A stretch of 64,000 nt of DNA from contig NC_073692.1 of the NCBI RefSeq assembly GCF_029784155.1, positions 62,811,676-62,875,675 of the forward strand, given 5' to 3'. The notes beneath the pieces were generated by a model, which was not told the origin of the DNA, searched no databases, and worked only from the letters and a program-made list of their open reading frames with translations. This DNA comes from Uranotaenia lowii (lineage: Eukaryota > Arthropoda > Insecta > Diptera > Culicidae). The translations under genes were made by a program, and so were the position numbers. Of the stretch, positions 30,207 through 57,496 are shown piece after piece. How positions within the stretch are numbered: the first letter of the stretch is position 1; every line of letters starts with the position of its first letter.

Positions 30207-31288
30207 AAGGGTGTCCACGATGAAATTGCCACACTATGAAATTGCTCTAACTTTTTGACTGTTGGGTAAAATTAATTGAAAATTTGGGTGGATTTAGTTC
30301 ATAGTGCATTGTTTACATCCTGCAAGTTTTAAAGTCCTGTGATCAAAACTCGCGGAAATGGAGTCGAAAGAACAGCTCATGCGTGATAAAATCTTGCACA
30401 TTCATCACGAGAACAAGGATCTCTCGCATCGTTCCATCGCTAAAACGTTGGGATTCGCGAATTCCACGATGCCGCGAGTAATTAAGCGGTTCGAGGAACG
30501 ATAGACCACCGATCCCTAAGAAGCCTGCACCTTAGCCGAAGTTTTGTCTAGAAGGCTAAAACAAAGGCTGGGCTCCGAACGTTCAAGGTACAAAAGGCCC
30601 CCAATCGTGACGAGAAGCAAAACGAGTCCGCCAAAACTCGTTGTACCTCAACATGCTGACGAAAGTTGAATGCTGCATCATGGACGACGAAACCTATGTG
30701 AAGGCCGACTTCAAACAGATTCCCGGCAACCGGTTTTCCACGGTCAATCATAAGTTCAGCGTTCCGAAGCATGTCCGCACTCAGAAGATGTCCAAATTTG
30801 CGAATAAATTCCTGGTTTGGCAAGCCATCTGCACGTGCGGGAAGCGGAGTGCACCTTTCGTGACCCAGGACACGATGAACGGACAGGTGTACATGAAAGA
30901 GTGCCTCCAGAAGCGACTGCTTCCTCTCCTTCAAGGACGTGCTGAAGTGGTATGCGGACATAAGGTCAATTTCGTGCCGAAAATGTTCAACCACCCAACA
31001 CTCCACAACTCCGCCCCATCGAGCAGTACTGGGCAATTATGAAGCAGCACCTTCTTAAACGACCTAAGGTAGTGAGGACATTCGAGGAACTGAAGAAAGT
31101 ATGGGTTTACGTGCAAAAACGGTTGATTCACAGGTTGTGCAGAATCTTATGGACGTAGGGACTGTAAATAAAATATGAGTAAAATGGTAAAATGAAGATT
31201 AATAGTTATTTTTCAATCTCTGAAAATTTGATGGAAATCGGATGAAAACTCGAATTTTGCGAATAAATGTTGTGTGTAGCAATTTCAT
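30207..31288 (+). mobile_element. Mariner-like element 1, degenerate
   Basis: Starts AAGGGTGTCCACGATGAAATTGC after TA (30205-30206). The right end keeps TAGCAATTTCAT but lacks the last dozen or so bases of the terminal repeat. Related to element 2 at 54621-55273. Confidence 0.85.
30358..31175 (+). pseudogene. Mariner transposase remnant
   Basis: Helix-turn-helix N-terminus from ATG 30358 (MESKEQLMRDKILHIHHE, HRSIAKTLGFANST), stopped by TAG after about 48 codons. The catalytic part resumes in another frame from about 30640: CCIMDDETYVKADFKQIPG, MSKFANKFLVWQAIC, ECLQKRLLPLL. The C-terminal VWVYVQKRL segment is in a third frame. MDDETYVK is the first catalytic Asp region of the mosquito DD37E-type mariner group as I know it. 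Not functional. Confidence 0.85.
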
Positions 31289-31294
31289 GCTCAG

Positions 31295-31705
31295 GAGAAA
31301 TGGATCCAGTTATAAAAATGCTAGAGAACTTCTCGATAAATCACAAGTTTCGGGATCAGAATTCACTGTATCGCTGTTCAGGAACACGCGAGGCGGAAAC
31401 CCTGATTTTTTCGGCTGAATTTCCACGTGCTTCCGCAATGCTTTCGGACTACTCTTGAAATTCCGTTGTAGCCAATTAATATAATTCTGGTAGCAACGCT
31501 TACTGGCTTTCTTATAGGCAGCATTCAATTTGCGATATTTGTCCCTAGTGTGGAAGGACTTGTGCTTGTTGTAGTTACGTAGTGCGCGCTGTTTAGCCGT
31601 CTTAAGACGCCGTAGGATTTCAGTAACCCAGGTGGTTCGTAGATTGGTAGCAGATCTGCGTGTCGGCACATGGCGATCGATGATATAATTAAGGATGTTT
31701 ATACT
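31295..31705 (-). pseudogene. Jockey-type LINE fragment, endonuclease to reverse transcriptase linker
   Basis: Minus-strand translation has NYIIDRHVPTRR, WVTEILRRLKTAKQRALR, KLNAAYKKASKRCYQNYI and SDPETCDL, the linker region of Jockey-clade ORF2. It is truncated on both sides and sits next to mariner 1. Confidence 0.78.
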
Positions 31706-31799
31706 TTACTTCAACAATCAAAAGAAAAGTTAATCGATGGAGCCTTGAGTGTAAAATTAAACGCATTTTAGAAGTCTTTACAGTATCATCCAGTACCAG

Positions 31800-33022
31800 T
31801 TTCTAAGTTTTTTTTTCCATTTTCTTAACATGTCCTTCTGGCCTTAGACTGTCTTCTTGCTCTTCCGAATTTCTCGCTACACTATTGTCCAGTACTGCTC
31901 CACCGGACTCAGCTCCGGACAGTTTGGCGAGTTCATGTCATTTGGAACAAAATGGACAGAATTGGCCTCACACCACTCCAGGACACTTTTAGAATAGTGG
32001 CATGATACCAAATCTGGTCAAATTAGCGGAGCATCGTCGTGCTGCTGCAAGAACGACAAAAGGCGCTTCTCGAGGCAATCAGATTTGTAGATCTCGCCAT
32101 TTACTGTGCTTTTTGTCACGAAACGCTCACTCCTCCGCAAGAGCAGAGAGCCTGCGAAACAAAGCGAACTTCCACATTTTATGATTCTTTAATTTGTTGT
32201 CCACATCGAACTTGCCTTTGCCAGTAAAAAAAAAACTCCAACTCCGGAATTGGCTTGGAATCGGCTTTTGTGTACGTTTCGTCGTCCATCACACAGCAGC
32301 CACATTTTGTCAGCATTCTCTCATAGAGCTTCCGTGCCCGAGTTTTAGCCGGCGATTTGGGAAGTTCTGTGCCTCGTATGTATGTGGTTCAGCTCTCTTT
32401 TTTGCATTCTGGACGTAGCTGTGCGACATGCCGATCTTTTCTGCCAAATCACGGCTTGAAACTGTGTAACTTAAGGTTTCGTTCTACGCTGGCTGAACGG
32501 GAGACCGTTAACGTACTGCCGCATATCACAAGTGTGTGTTTACGCGTTGGGCGTTGTAAGTTCACTTCAGTAAGGCTGTGAGAGCCGACGATGCTGTTTG
32601 TTAGGGGTGGGCAATCGCACAAGCGATAATCGGCTACACAGAAACTTTGTGGTTTGCTTGAATCATCCGCTTCACCTTTCCCTACGTCTTTTTGTTCTCC
32701 GGTTCCGGTTTTCTTCCAGCTCCTTTATCGTGATCGAACGTCAACCGCTCCTGGAGCCGCTTCAACACTCTGGAGACGGTTGAATGGTGAATGTTCAACA
32801 TTTTTCCCAACTGCCGGAGCGACAGGTCTGGAAGTTCCAGGTGTTTGGAAAGAATTTGTTCTCTCGACTCGCTTTGGTTCACCTCCATTTTCGACTTCGA
32901 GTTTGACAGCATATAAACAATACACATCAATGAGAAAGTGTGCAGATTTGGTTGATTTTTACGCAATGGCAAAAAAAGTTATGCCCTATTGAATGTGTCG
33001 CAATAATTTCGTGTTCGCCCTT
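31800..33022 (-). pseudogene. Mariner-like element 3 with degenerate transposase
   Basis: The 5' end on the minus strand is AAGGGCGAACACGAAATTATTGC (ends 33022, TA at 33023-33024). N-terminal helix-turn-helix at about 32870-32685 (SLRQLGKMLNIHHSTVSRVL). The catalytic region is recognisable as MDDETYTK-like near 32270-32300. Near 31870-31950 a PELSPVEQYWTIV segment carries the last catalytic acidic motif. Frameshifts and stops throughout; the 3' terminal repeat was not found. Confidence 0.8.
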
Positions 33023-33024
33023 TA

Positions 33025-35132
33025 GAGAGGGTCCGGTTGTTGAGCCAGGTTTCGGTAAAGGCAATGATGACTTAGCTTAGGTAAGAAATCCGTAGAATAA
33101 ATTTCTAAGGCCTCTGCAAAAACTGACTCTTTGCTCCCATATGTTTTTTTTTCGATGCCTTTTTGGTCACCAAGCATAAGTGCGAAATTGGAGATGTTTG
33201 GCTGATTCCTGAATTTCCGTTTCAATTTTGTATGGACATTTGTATGGAAAAAAATCAGCTTCACACAGCTATTCAAACTCCACAAAAAAAAAACATTTGT
33301 ATGGAAAATTCCAGAAAATTCAAATAAGCTTGAAATCGTGTTTGTCTATTTTTAAGCTTCATTTTTGTTGGCTGACCTGTGAAGAAGATAAGTATTTCAT
33401 TAAAAATAAGTTGAAGGGTTTACGGTAGAATTACAAATAAAATTCTTTTGTCGCTGTTTTTATAGTAGAATCCTGCTTATCCGAGCCACAATTTCCTTAC
33501 AAAATCCATGGAAAGTTGTGTTTTTTTTTTAGTTCACCGCAACCAACGGATCTCCCGCAACACATTCATTCCCCAGCACAGGGGCATGATAAGGCCAATA
33601 ATTTCTAGCGCAAATATGCTGCGTAACTTACCCATAGCTCGTTTGGGCTGGGGCAGGTCGAGAATCGATACTCGGGGAACCGACCGAACATCACCAACCA
33701 CTGGATGAGATGAGCTCTCCCTAGTCGAATCCTGAAAGATGAAACTAGTGGGTACGGGTAGAGGCTCAGGTTGGAAAACCTCTACCCTAACACATACACA
33801 TACGCTCTGTTTCTCTCCCGGTGTACAGGAACAGGATGATACGTTGTCGTGTGCATACGATTTCTGGACACTAAAAGTGCTGGATAAAGAATCGTAAGAT
33901 TAAAAATATTGAGTCAGGAATTTGTTGATGGTAGAGTTGAAATTTCATGTTGATCTCAGTTAATACCAAATCAGTCCAACAGTAAAATTTGTAGATAAAA
34001 GATTGTTTTGAAAAAAAAAAATTAACATACTGTTGGTATTCATTCCAAAATAATCATTTATCAATTTTACCATTATTGACATCATTCTCTGGTTTCTACT
34101 TCCAGATTCGAACGCAATCGTTCCTATGACATTTTTGTCTCTGGTATGCGTTCCGAAAGGACATGGCAACACTTTTGGGGCCACTAACAACGACGACAAC
34201 GACCAACGGCAGCAGCAGCAGTAGTTCTTCTCCGAAGTGGGAAAAACTGTCCCAATCAATACGGGACACGAACAATCTCCCTGGCGGCGTTGGCGGCAGA
34301 GGCAGAAGCAACAAAAGTAGTAGTGCAAGTGGAACCAAACTCCTAGTTGTCCTGCAACCAGCATCATCAATTCCGTACGACATTGCAGCTGACCGACGAC
34401 CAGCTTGGCTGCGGCGTGGTGGTCAGATCCATAACTCTTGTCACAGAGATACAAAAGCGTCCACCCTCTGCTTCCTGCAGCACCTTTCTCTAAGAGGGGG
34501 CGCCTTCCAGCAGTGTTAAAAATTTGGCTGAATACCAAAAAACATTAATAGCTCCAAGCTACCACCCTCTATCTGAGGGACGACACTAACGTGTGTGTCC
34601 TTTTTAGGTTAGAAATATATATTCATTTTTTGTTATCGTGTGGGATCTGATTCCTCGATTTCGGAACCTAGAGTAAACAAACACACGTACAACGCGAGAA
34701 AACCATTGCAGTCCGGAACATTACCAAACGAAAAGGGACTTCCAACCTGTGTCCTCTCGAGCAAATTCACGCTCCACTCCCGGAGCAGCTGCGGTGAAAT
34801 ATCATAAAAACCTACCATATATGAAGAGTGCAAGGAATCACAACCAGACTAGGTTCTGTAGCGGCAAATATCATTTGGATTGGAATCAAAATTCAATCTA
34901 GGGCATCTCTAAGTACAGTGTTGTGCCCCTCCACTCTCAGTTATAGCTAAAAAGCCAGATCGGAGACGGTGAACAAAAAAAGGAAGAAAATTACCGAGTG
35001 ATACTAGATCTAATACTCTTTGGAACTGCAAAACTGTTTTGTGTTACCTAGTTTGTCTCTGTTGGGACAACGTGGATATCGCGGGAACATTCGATTGGCT
35101 TGTAAGGGAGTGTGAAAAAAAGCCTAACAACG
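33025..35132. other. Spacer upstream of the Chk1 start codon
   Basis: No confident exon. A CAG/ACG-rich block at 34150-34360 contains the frame 34163-34519 (118 codons, Thr/Ser/Gly-rich), which matches no family I know and may be fortuitous. A pogo-like terminus lies at about 33466-33488. The Chk1 leader probably starts in or crosses this stretch; an acceptor-like TTACCTAG ends near 35051. Confidence 0.4.
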
Positions 35133-51530
<16,398 letters not shown>

Positions 51531-52558
51531 ACGTCATAGCGCTTTTCGAAAAGCCGCGCGGAGTTTATTATGAAACCGTTCCGAAGTGTTCTTGTTTTTG
51601 CTTTTTACCTAGTAGCTGCCGTCGGGTGATAAGAAACTAAAGTGCGTTTTGGTGTTCACTCTACCCTTAACTAGATTTTCGAAAAGTAGTATACGGTTTT
51701 TCACAACAGTACCTAATTATGGAAAGGAATTGACAAATTCAGGGAATCATTTTGCCGTTAGAGCACACAGTCCTTTTCTAGAATTTGTAATCAAGCAGAA
51801 ATCTCACGGAGAATGTTGACTTATGAAATGAATTATACGTTAGCCATAAATGATAATCGATTTTCTATTGAAACTGTTTCGCATGTATTCTTGTGTTAGA
51901 TATCACGTCCCTTACAGATTCGATAGGTAACATTCAATTTCTTTTGTCCAATTCAATTGTATCCTTGTTTGTTCAGATTCTTAGTTTAAATATAAGTGGT
52001 AGCTTCTCCGTCGTGGTCAGAAAAGAATTTGGTTCAAAGATAAACTGTCTCAGGAACAACCCTTACGAACGAATGCCTTGCTCCACGGGACAACTCTGAT
52101 AAGGCTCTATACAGCATTTTGACATTTTGAAGACCTTTCGATAGCAGAAGTATTACGTGAAGAATTGAAAAAAGCCCTGTTTCAAACTCTAGAGGACATC
52201 GAGGAGGTGCGGCGTGTTCCTATGAGGGGTAAGTTTGTAGTTGTTAATTCCTACACTTATCATTAATTGTCATAAACATAGAAGATTGAAGAAGTAACAT
52301 AAAAAATCTTTTCGACCAGGTGAATATTTTTAATTTTATCGATCCTTAGAACCTACTTAACGGAATACCACGCTTTGTAATTTTCATTAGACATAGTTTC
52401 GCTTCTGCGCCAACGGTTAAGCTTCTTGTATAACCTCACTGCCGTTCTACGCAAGAGTTCCCATGCATGTGACTTTTGAGTCATTTTCACTCTTGTTTTG
52501 CTGGAAAGGGCATCTTTCAGTGTAAACTTTAGAATAAAACACCAATACACAACAAGTA
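51531..52558. other. Chk1 3' flank
   Basis: Probable 3' UTR followed by spacer. The only exon-like segment is 52145-52228, listed separately. Confidence 0.5.
52145..52228 (+). CDS. Isolated exon-like segment, product unknown
   Basis: Follows TTTCGATAG and ends before GTAAGTTTG. It is open in the frame reading EVLREELKKALFQTLEDIEE. The composition looks like a helical protein segment. No neighbouring exon was found, so it may be chance or a relic. Confidence 0.25.
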
Positions 52559-53843
52559 CACGGAAAAAGTTACATGGGTTTTTTCAAATACAGAGTCATG
52601 ATAATTTTACTATATCCATCATTTAGTATTTTCGACCATGATTTAGTATTTTCTACCAAAAATCTAGGCGATAATACTACGACATAGTATTTTTACTATG
52701 CGAACTTTGACAGCTCATAGTAATTACCTCATGTCAAAATTACCATGCGCATGATATTGTTATATTACACAATTCGTGTTCTTGAAATTACTATGCCCAT
52801 AGTAATGTTGAAACATCGTCATTCGTGTTGTCGAAAATACTATGCTCAATATAAATTCATAGTAATTTTACCAATGTGCATCGTTTGAGTGTTTGTTTTT
52901 TTTCTGGTCAGTCGGTCGCGAATTCGGAATGCGGACCAAAATGTTGGGCGGGTACTTCGCTGAGGTGAATGCGGCTGTTTCGGCTAACTAGGTGACCAGC
53001 CCACTGGGAGTGAAAAATAGAATCAGCACTTTTGTCGGGTCGGAAAACGCAGTCTCTCAGGTGAGTAAAATTGTGTTTTTTTTTTTACTTATAAACATAC
53101 TCCGATCCGTTTTTCCGATCTTTCTTTTGATTTAATTTGAAGCTGTTGCATCCCGAAATCCCCCGGTCGTGAGAACCTGCTCCCTCTTGACCAGCCACTG
53201 AAAATTGACGGGGGAATTGAAGTTTCCAGAAGGTTATCCTTGTGCCTTTCTGAATCGTTGGCCTCAAGATGACTATGCCAACACATCCAAATCGATTCCA
53301 GCGTAAGTAAAAAAATTATCAAATTTGATCTGCTCATTAATGGTTTTTTTTTGTTTATTACTTTTTTAGGGCATACAATAAATTATCAAAGTAGAAGCAG
53401 ACTATTGTATCGTGCTTCAATTATAAAGTGAAGTGTTGTGAAAAATAAAAATGTTAATCGTTTCAAAATAAATTATTTCTGGATCTAGAAAAAACCAAAA
53501 AGAGTGTTAATTCTATCGTACTTCATTCTAGTTATACCATGGTGCATGGTAATTTTGTTATCATATCAAGCAACATGTACTCATTTATAGCATAACATAT
53601 CATAGCTTTATCATGAAACGTATCAATTTTACTATGCACAATGAAAAACAAACCCATGATTTCATTTACAATTTTACCATGAACGTAGTTGAAATTACTA
53701 TGCGCAGCCAAAATCAACACAAAGTAAAACTAATATGCGCATGGTAATATCAAGAAGAAAACATTATTGACTCAAAAATATGGTTGCGTGTTGTTCGTTT
53801 AAACCACGGATTTAGTAATTTTACTATGCTTTTTTTTTGTGTG
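52559..53843. mobile_element. Element C: CAC-ended DNA element with palindromic TACTATG motifs
   Basis: Left end CACGGAAAAAGTTACATGG; the right end reads CACACAAAAAAAAAGCATAG on the minus strand. TA duplicates lie at 52557-52558 and 53844-53845. Both flanks (52600-52880, 53520-53830) are dense in TTTTACTATG/CATAGTAA in both orientations, while the middle is GC-richer and gene-like. No transposase. Same architecture as element B, different sequence. Confidence 0.65.
52880..53455 (+). ncRNA. Putative three-exon non-coding gene inside element C
   Basis: Donor at 53061 (CTCAG then GTGAGT), acceptor ending 53142 (TTTGAAG), donor at 53303 (GTAAGT), acceptor ending 53369 (CTTTTTTAG), then AATAAA-like sequence near 53446. 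Exon 1 has a stop in every long frame. Inferred from signals only. Confidence 0.35.
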
Positions 53844-53845
53844 TA

Positions 53846-54620
53846 TACTTTATCTGAACTGCCACTCCAAGCAAGATTGTCCCATGTTAAAAAACGTGCA
53901 ATCGACAAAAATGCGATTGAAATTTATACAATATTTTCAGTTTTTCGCATAAATTCGGATTCCGCCGACAGTTTGATAGGCGATAGAAGCGTTGCCGAAT
54001 TTGGGTTATGGTTTTCCACTAGTGCAAGTGGGATGCAGCTAAAATTTCACCCAACTTTTATGAAGAGATTAACCACCGTAATTTATGTTTGTTACTTTGA
54101 TTGATCGGCCTTAGCGGTGAAAAGTGATGTCCTTTTTAGTAGGGACATCTAAGATTATGTTTTTTTTTATAGATGGATAGAAGGTTAGATAAAATGAAAG
54201 ATGGTGAAAATGAGCGGGTAGAATTTATTTAGGAGCATTATCATCACATATCAAATTCATAGTAGTAGGCCCTTGAGGAACAAAAATTTTCACCATCTTT
54301 CATTTCATCTAACCTTCTATCCATCTGTAAAAAAAAAAATCATAATTTCACCCAACTTTTGGCAGATCTTACGAGTTTTTCTTCAGGAGAGAAAGAATAA
54401 CTTTTAAATTCCTTCGCCCATTGTACTATTTATGTAATTGTACCTACTACTTAGTCCGAATTGATAAATTTAATTTGCCAAAAATTTACTTCTACTTTAC
54501 TACCCTATACATACTTTTCCTTCCTGTGAAATGTGTGTTTTGAAGATTTCAGTAAAGTATTCTAACTTCTCCTTTGAATTATCCCATCAAAACAAAGTTT
54601 CATCATTTCTTTTAAAGTCC
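53846..54620. other. Spacer with a hairpin element
   Basis: No gene seen. The 17-base AATTTCACCCAACTTTT occurs on both sides of the hairpin element (about 54043 and 54346). Confidence 0.45.
54151..54346. mobile_element. Hairpin MITE, about 196 bp
   Basis: GATTATG-T-run-ATAGATGG with AGAAGGTTAGAT and GAAAGATGGTGAAAAT is mirrored almost perfectly by ATTTTCACCATCTTTC to CCATCTG-A-run-ATCATAAT. Arms of about 55 bases, loop of about 75. Confidence 0.75.
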
Positions 54621-55273
54621 GTTCAACAAGGCCAAAACTAAGGCTGGGCTTCGAACGAGATCGCGACGAGAAACAGAACAAGTCCGCCAAAACCCGTGCC
54701 AGGAAGTTGTACTTCAATATGCTGACGAAAGTTGAATGCTGCATCATGGGAGACGAAAGATATATGAAGGCCGACTTCAAAAAGATAGCGGTAACCTATT
54801 TTTCACGGCCAAGGATAAGATCAGCGTTCCGGAGCATGTTCCGCCCTCAGAAGTTGTCCAAATTTGCGAAGAAATTCCTCGTTTGGCGGACTTGTTCTGC
54901 TTCTCGTCGCGATCAGGGGCCTTTTGTACCTTGAACGTTCGAAGCCCAGCCTTAGTTTCGGCCTTGTTGAACTGGGTGATTATAAAGCAGCACCATCTTA
55001 AACGACCTAAGGTAGTGAAGACAGCTGAGAAACTGAAGAAAGTATGGGTTTACATGCAAAAAACGGTTGATTCACAGGTTGTGCAGAATTGTATGGCCGG
55101 AATTAAGGCCAAGGTCCGGCATTTGCGTATGGACTGTGAATAAAATACGAGTAAATTTTTAAAATAAAGTTTAATAGCTATTTTTCAATCCCTGAAAATT
55201 TGGTGGCAATCGGATGAAAACTCGAATTTTGCGAATCAATTTTGTGTGTTGCAATTTCATCGTGGACACCCTT
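54621..55273 (+). pseudogene. Mariner-like element 2, rearranged
   Basis: The right end is complete (TGCAATTTCATCGTGGACAC to CCCTT, then TA 55274-55275) and matches the left end of element 1. The left part is truncated. Transposase fragments: YFNMLTKVECCIMGDERYMK, then LSKFAKKFLVW, then C-terminal VWVYMQKTVDS. Between them, 54885-54972 is an inverted copy of 54621-54688, so the central catalytic region is gone. Note MGDE where element 1 has MDDE. Confidence 0.85.
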
Positions 55274-55275
55274 TA

Positions 55276-55844
55276 GTTGGAATATCTAACTAATAAATAA
55301 ATCTAACTTAAATTTGCTTAAATCTAGACACCTGCAACTAATTCAAGGCACGGAAGGTGCAAATTGAGAACCTCCTCAGGAAGTCAAGCACAGCTATGGT
55401 TTACGCTTAGAATGGGAAGTGATATTCTAACGTTTAACTACTTTAATTTAGGCTACAATACCACACAAGTGCGCGGTTTTGAATTCGTGATAGTGCGATA
55501 GTATCCAACTGGAGCAGAGGTGAGAAATTTTTAGAGAAACGTTTAAGTCAATTTCTAATCTAGAATTATCAAAGGCGTAGGTGAATAGCGGAGGCCTATT
55601 ACTGAAAATCGAGACAGAGGAAACGTAGTGAGTTTACTAAACGTAAGATTGAGAAATGTACTACAGATTTTTCCTATATTTAATCAATGTTGAAATCGTA
55701 GGAATTTAAAACGTGTCCCGATTTTTGAGATAAACTGAAAAATGATGAAAATACATATGGGACAGTCATGCGAATAGAGTCAATGAAATGATTGTTACAA
55801 ATGGCTCAATTTTTGATTGTATATATTTTGATAAATGCATATGT
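55276..55844. other. Spacer or 3' UTR of the Cys-rich gene
   Basis: AT-rich; the right part is probably 3' UTR of the minus-strand gene. No canonical AATAAA was found close to its stop. Confidence 0.4.
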
Positions 55845-57496
55845 TTAAAACTGTATCCATCTGAGGACAAACCACACGAAACCAGATAGCAGTAATCCGT
55901 TCAAAACTCTTGCAAGTGTACCGTTGTTGCACCCATCTGCAAAGCAAATTTCGCACAAATCTCCTCGGTTGCGACAATAATCTCGTTCGCCGTCAGTTAA
56001 TGAAGCAATGCATCCTCGCTCAACGACCAGCTTCCGCTCGTTTCGCATCGTGTAGCAACCCCGTTGATCGTAGCTGATAACCCCGGAACAATCTTCCACC
56101 GGATTATATTGCTTGCCCAAGTGGCAATTGGTGCTGCAGATGGCACAGCTTTGTCGTTTGATGTTTTCAGCATTGCAACCGTCTTCGTCGTCGCATTCGT
56201 CAATGGTTGCCGGTGAGCATGAGTATTGGGTTAGGTCCGAAGAACAACCACGCACTGTTAAACCATTTTCGATGCAACTGAAACATCCGTCGCTAGGATT
56301 TTCACAATCGTTCGCTGATTCCGGTCGGTGGCCCCAGGCGCAAGATGGATTTTCGACGGTCTCCACGCATTGAATACATTTCAAAGTGTTATCTCCCGGA
56401 TTCGTTGGATTGTCTTCTGTTGTGGTTTTACCAGGTTCTTCTGTGTTTTCTCCTGTAGTCGTATTAGGCGGGTCATCGGTTGGACTTTCTGTTGGTTCCT
56501 CAGTTGGACTATCCGTTGGTTCCTCAGTTGGACTATCCGTTGGTTCCTCAGTTGGACTATCCGTTGGTTCCTCAGTTGGACTTTCTGTTGGTTCCTCAGT
56601 TGGACTTTCTGTTGGTTCCTCAGTTGGACTTTCTGTTGGTTCCTCAGTTGGACTATCCGTTGGTTCATCTGTAGGATTTTCCGTTGGCTCTTCAGTTGGA
56701 TCGACGCCTCCTTCAAAAGGTTCATCATTGCAACCACTAGTGTAACATTCTTTACAATCAGGCGCAGCGCAAGATGCAAATAGTTCAGATGAACAGCCTC
56801 TCGCAATGTTTTTTCCACCTTCCAGAGATAACGTGTAACAGGTGTCGTCTTCGACATACCGATCACAAAGTTCAGGGTCATCAGGTACGTCAGTGGCGCA
56901 GTTTTCACATCTGTGACATCTGAGACGATTTGCTGGATATATTTGCGCATTGCAGTGATCAGCGTTGCAAAGTTCATGACTACTACCAAACACCATACAA
57001 TCATCTTGGAAATCAGCCACACATCCACGTGAAACAAAACCGTCCTTAGACAGGTAGGTTATGCACGCCATTCCACTGCATGTTTCGGCCTTGGAAGGAT
57101 CAATCTCTCCGCATTCAGGACCCGAACACTCGAAACACTCGAATGAGTTGTTTTGGTCCAAACTGTTGCAGCCATTACAACTACACAATTCACAAGACCC
57201 TTCCAGGGCGCATCTCGATGGGTCCTCCACCGTGCATCCCTTCAATATAATCTCCCCAAGAAAACTGAAGCTGTAGCATTGATCCTTAATCGATCCTAGT
57301 GTGACTTTTCCCTCGCACGGAACGGAAGTTTCTGCATTTGCGCATTCCGGTCCCGAACACTTGACGCACGATAGAGCACTGTTCCACGTTATCGGATGAT
57401 CGTTACAGCCATTGGTGCTGCACCGGAAACAAACAGTCGGATCGGAGCAAGGTGCACCGGAAATCTCGGTACCACAGCCTCGTTGCACGGAGTTTT
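55845..57496 (-). CDS. DUF753-like gene, last exon
   Basis: Acceptor CTCGCTTCAG, stop at 55845. 1652 bases: about five modules, the Thr/Pro/Glu linker, two more modules and the hydrophobic C-terminus. Confidence 0.92.

Noticed and set aside
34096..34538. Leu-rich minus-strand frames that look like a signal peptide or membrane protein
   Set aside because: They are the complement of CAG/ACG-type low-complexity DNA; no start context, splice support or family resemblance.
56386..56745. Plus-strand Val/Gly/Ser repeat protein (119 codons), a Trp/Phe-rich frame and a minus-strand 218-codon frame over the same repeat
   Set aside because: A stop-free 24-bp unit opens several frames at once. Only the Pro-Thr-Glu frame is continuous with the Cys-rich modules and splice sites.
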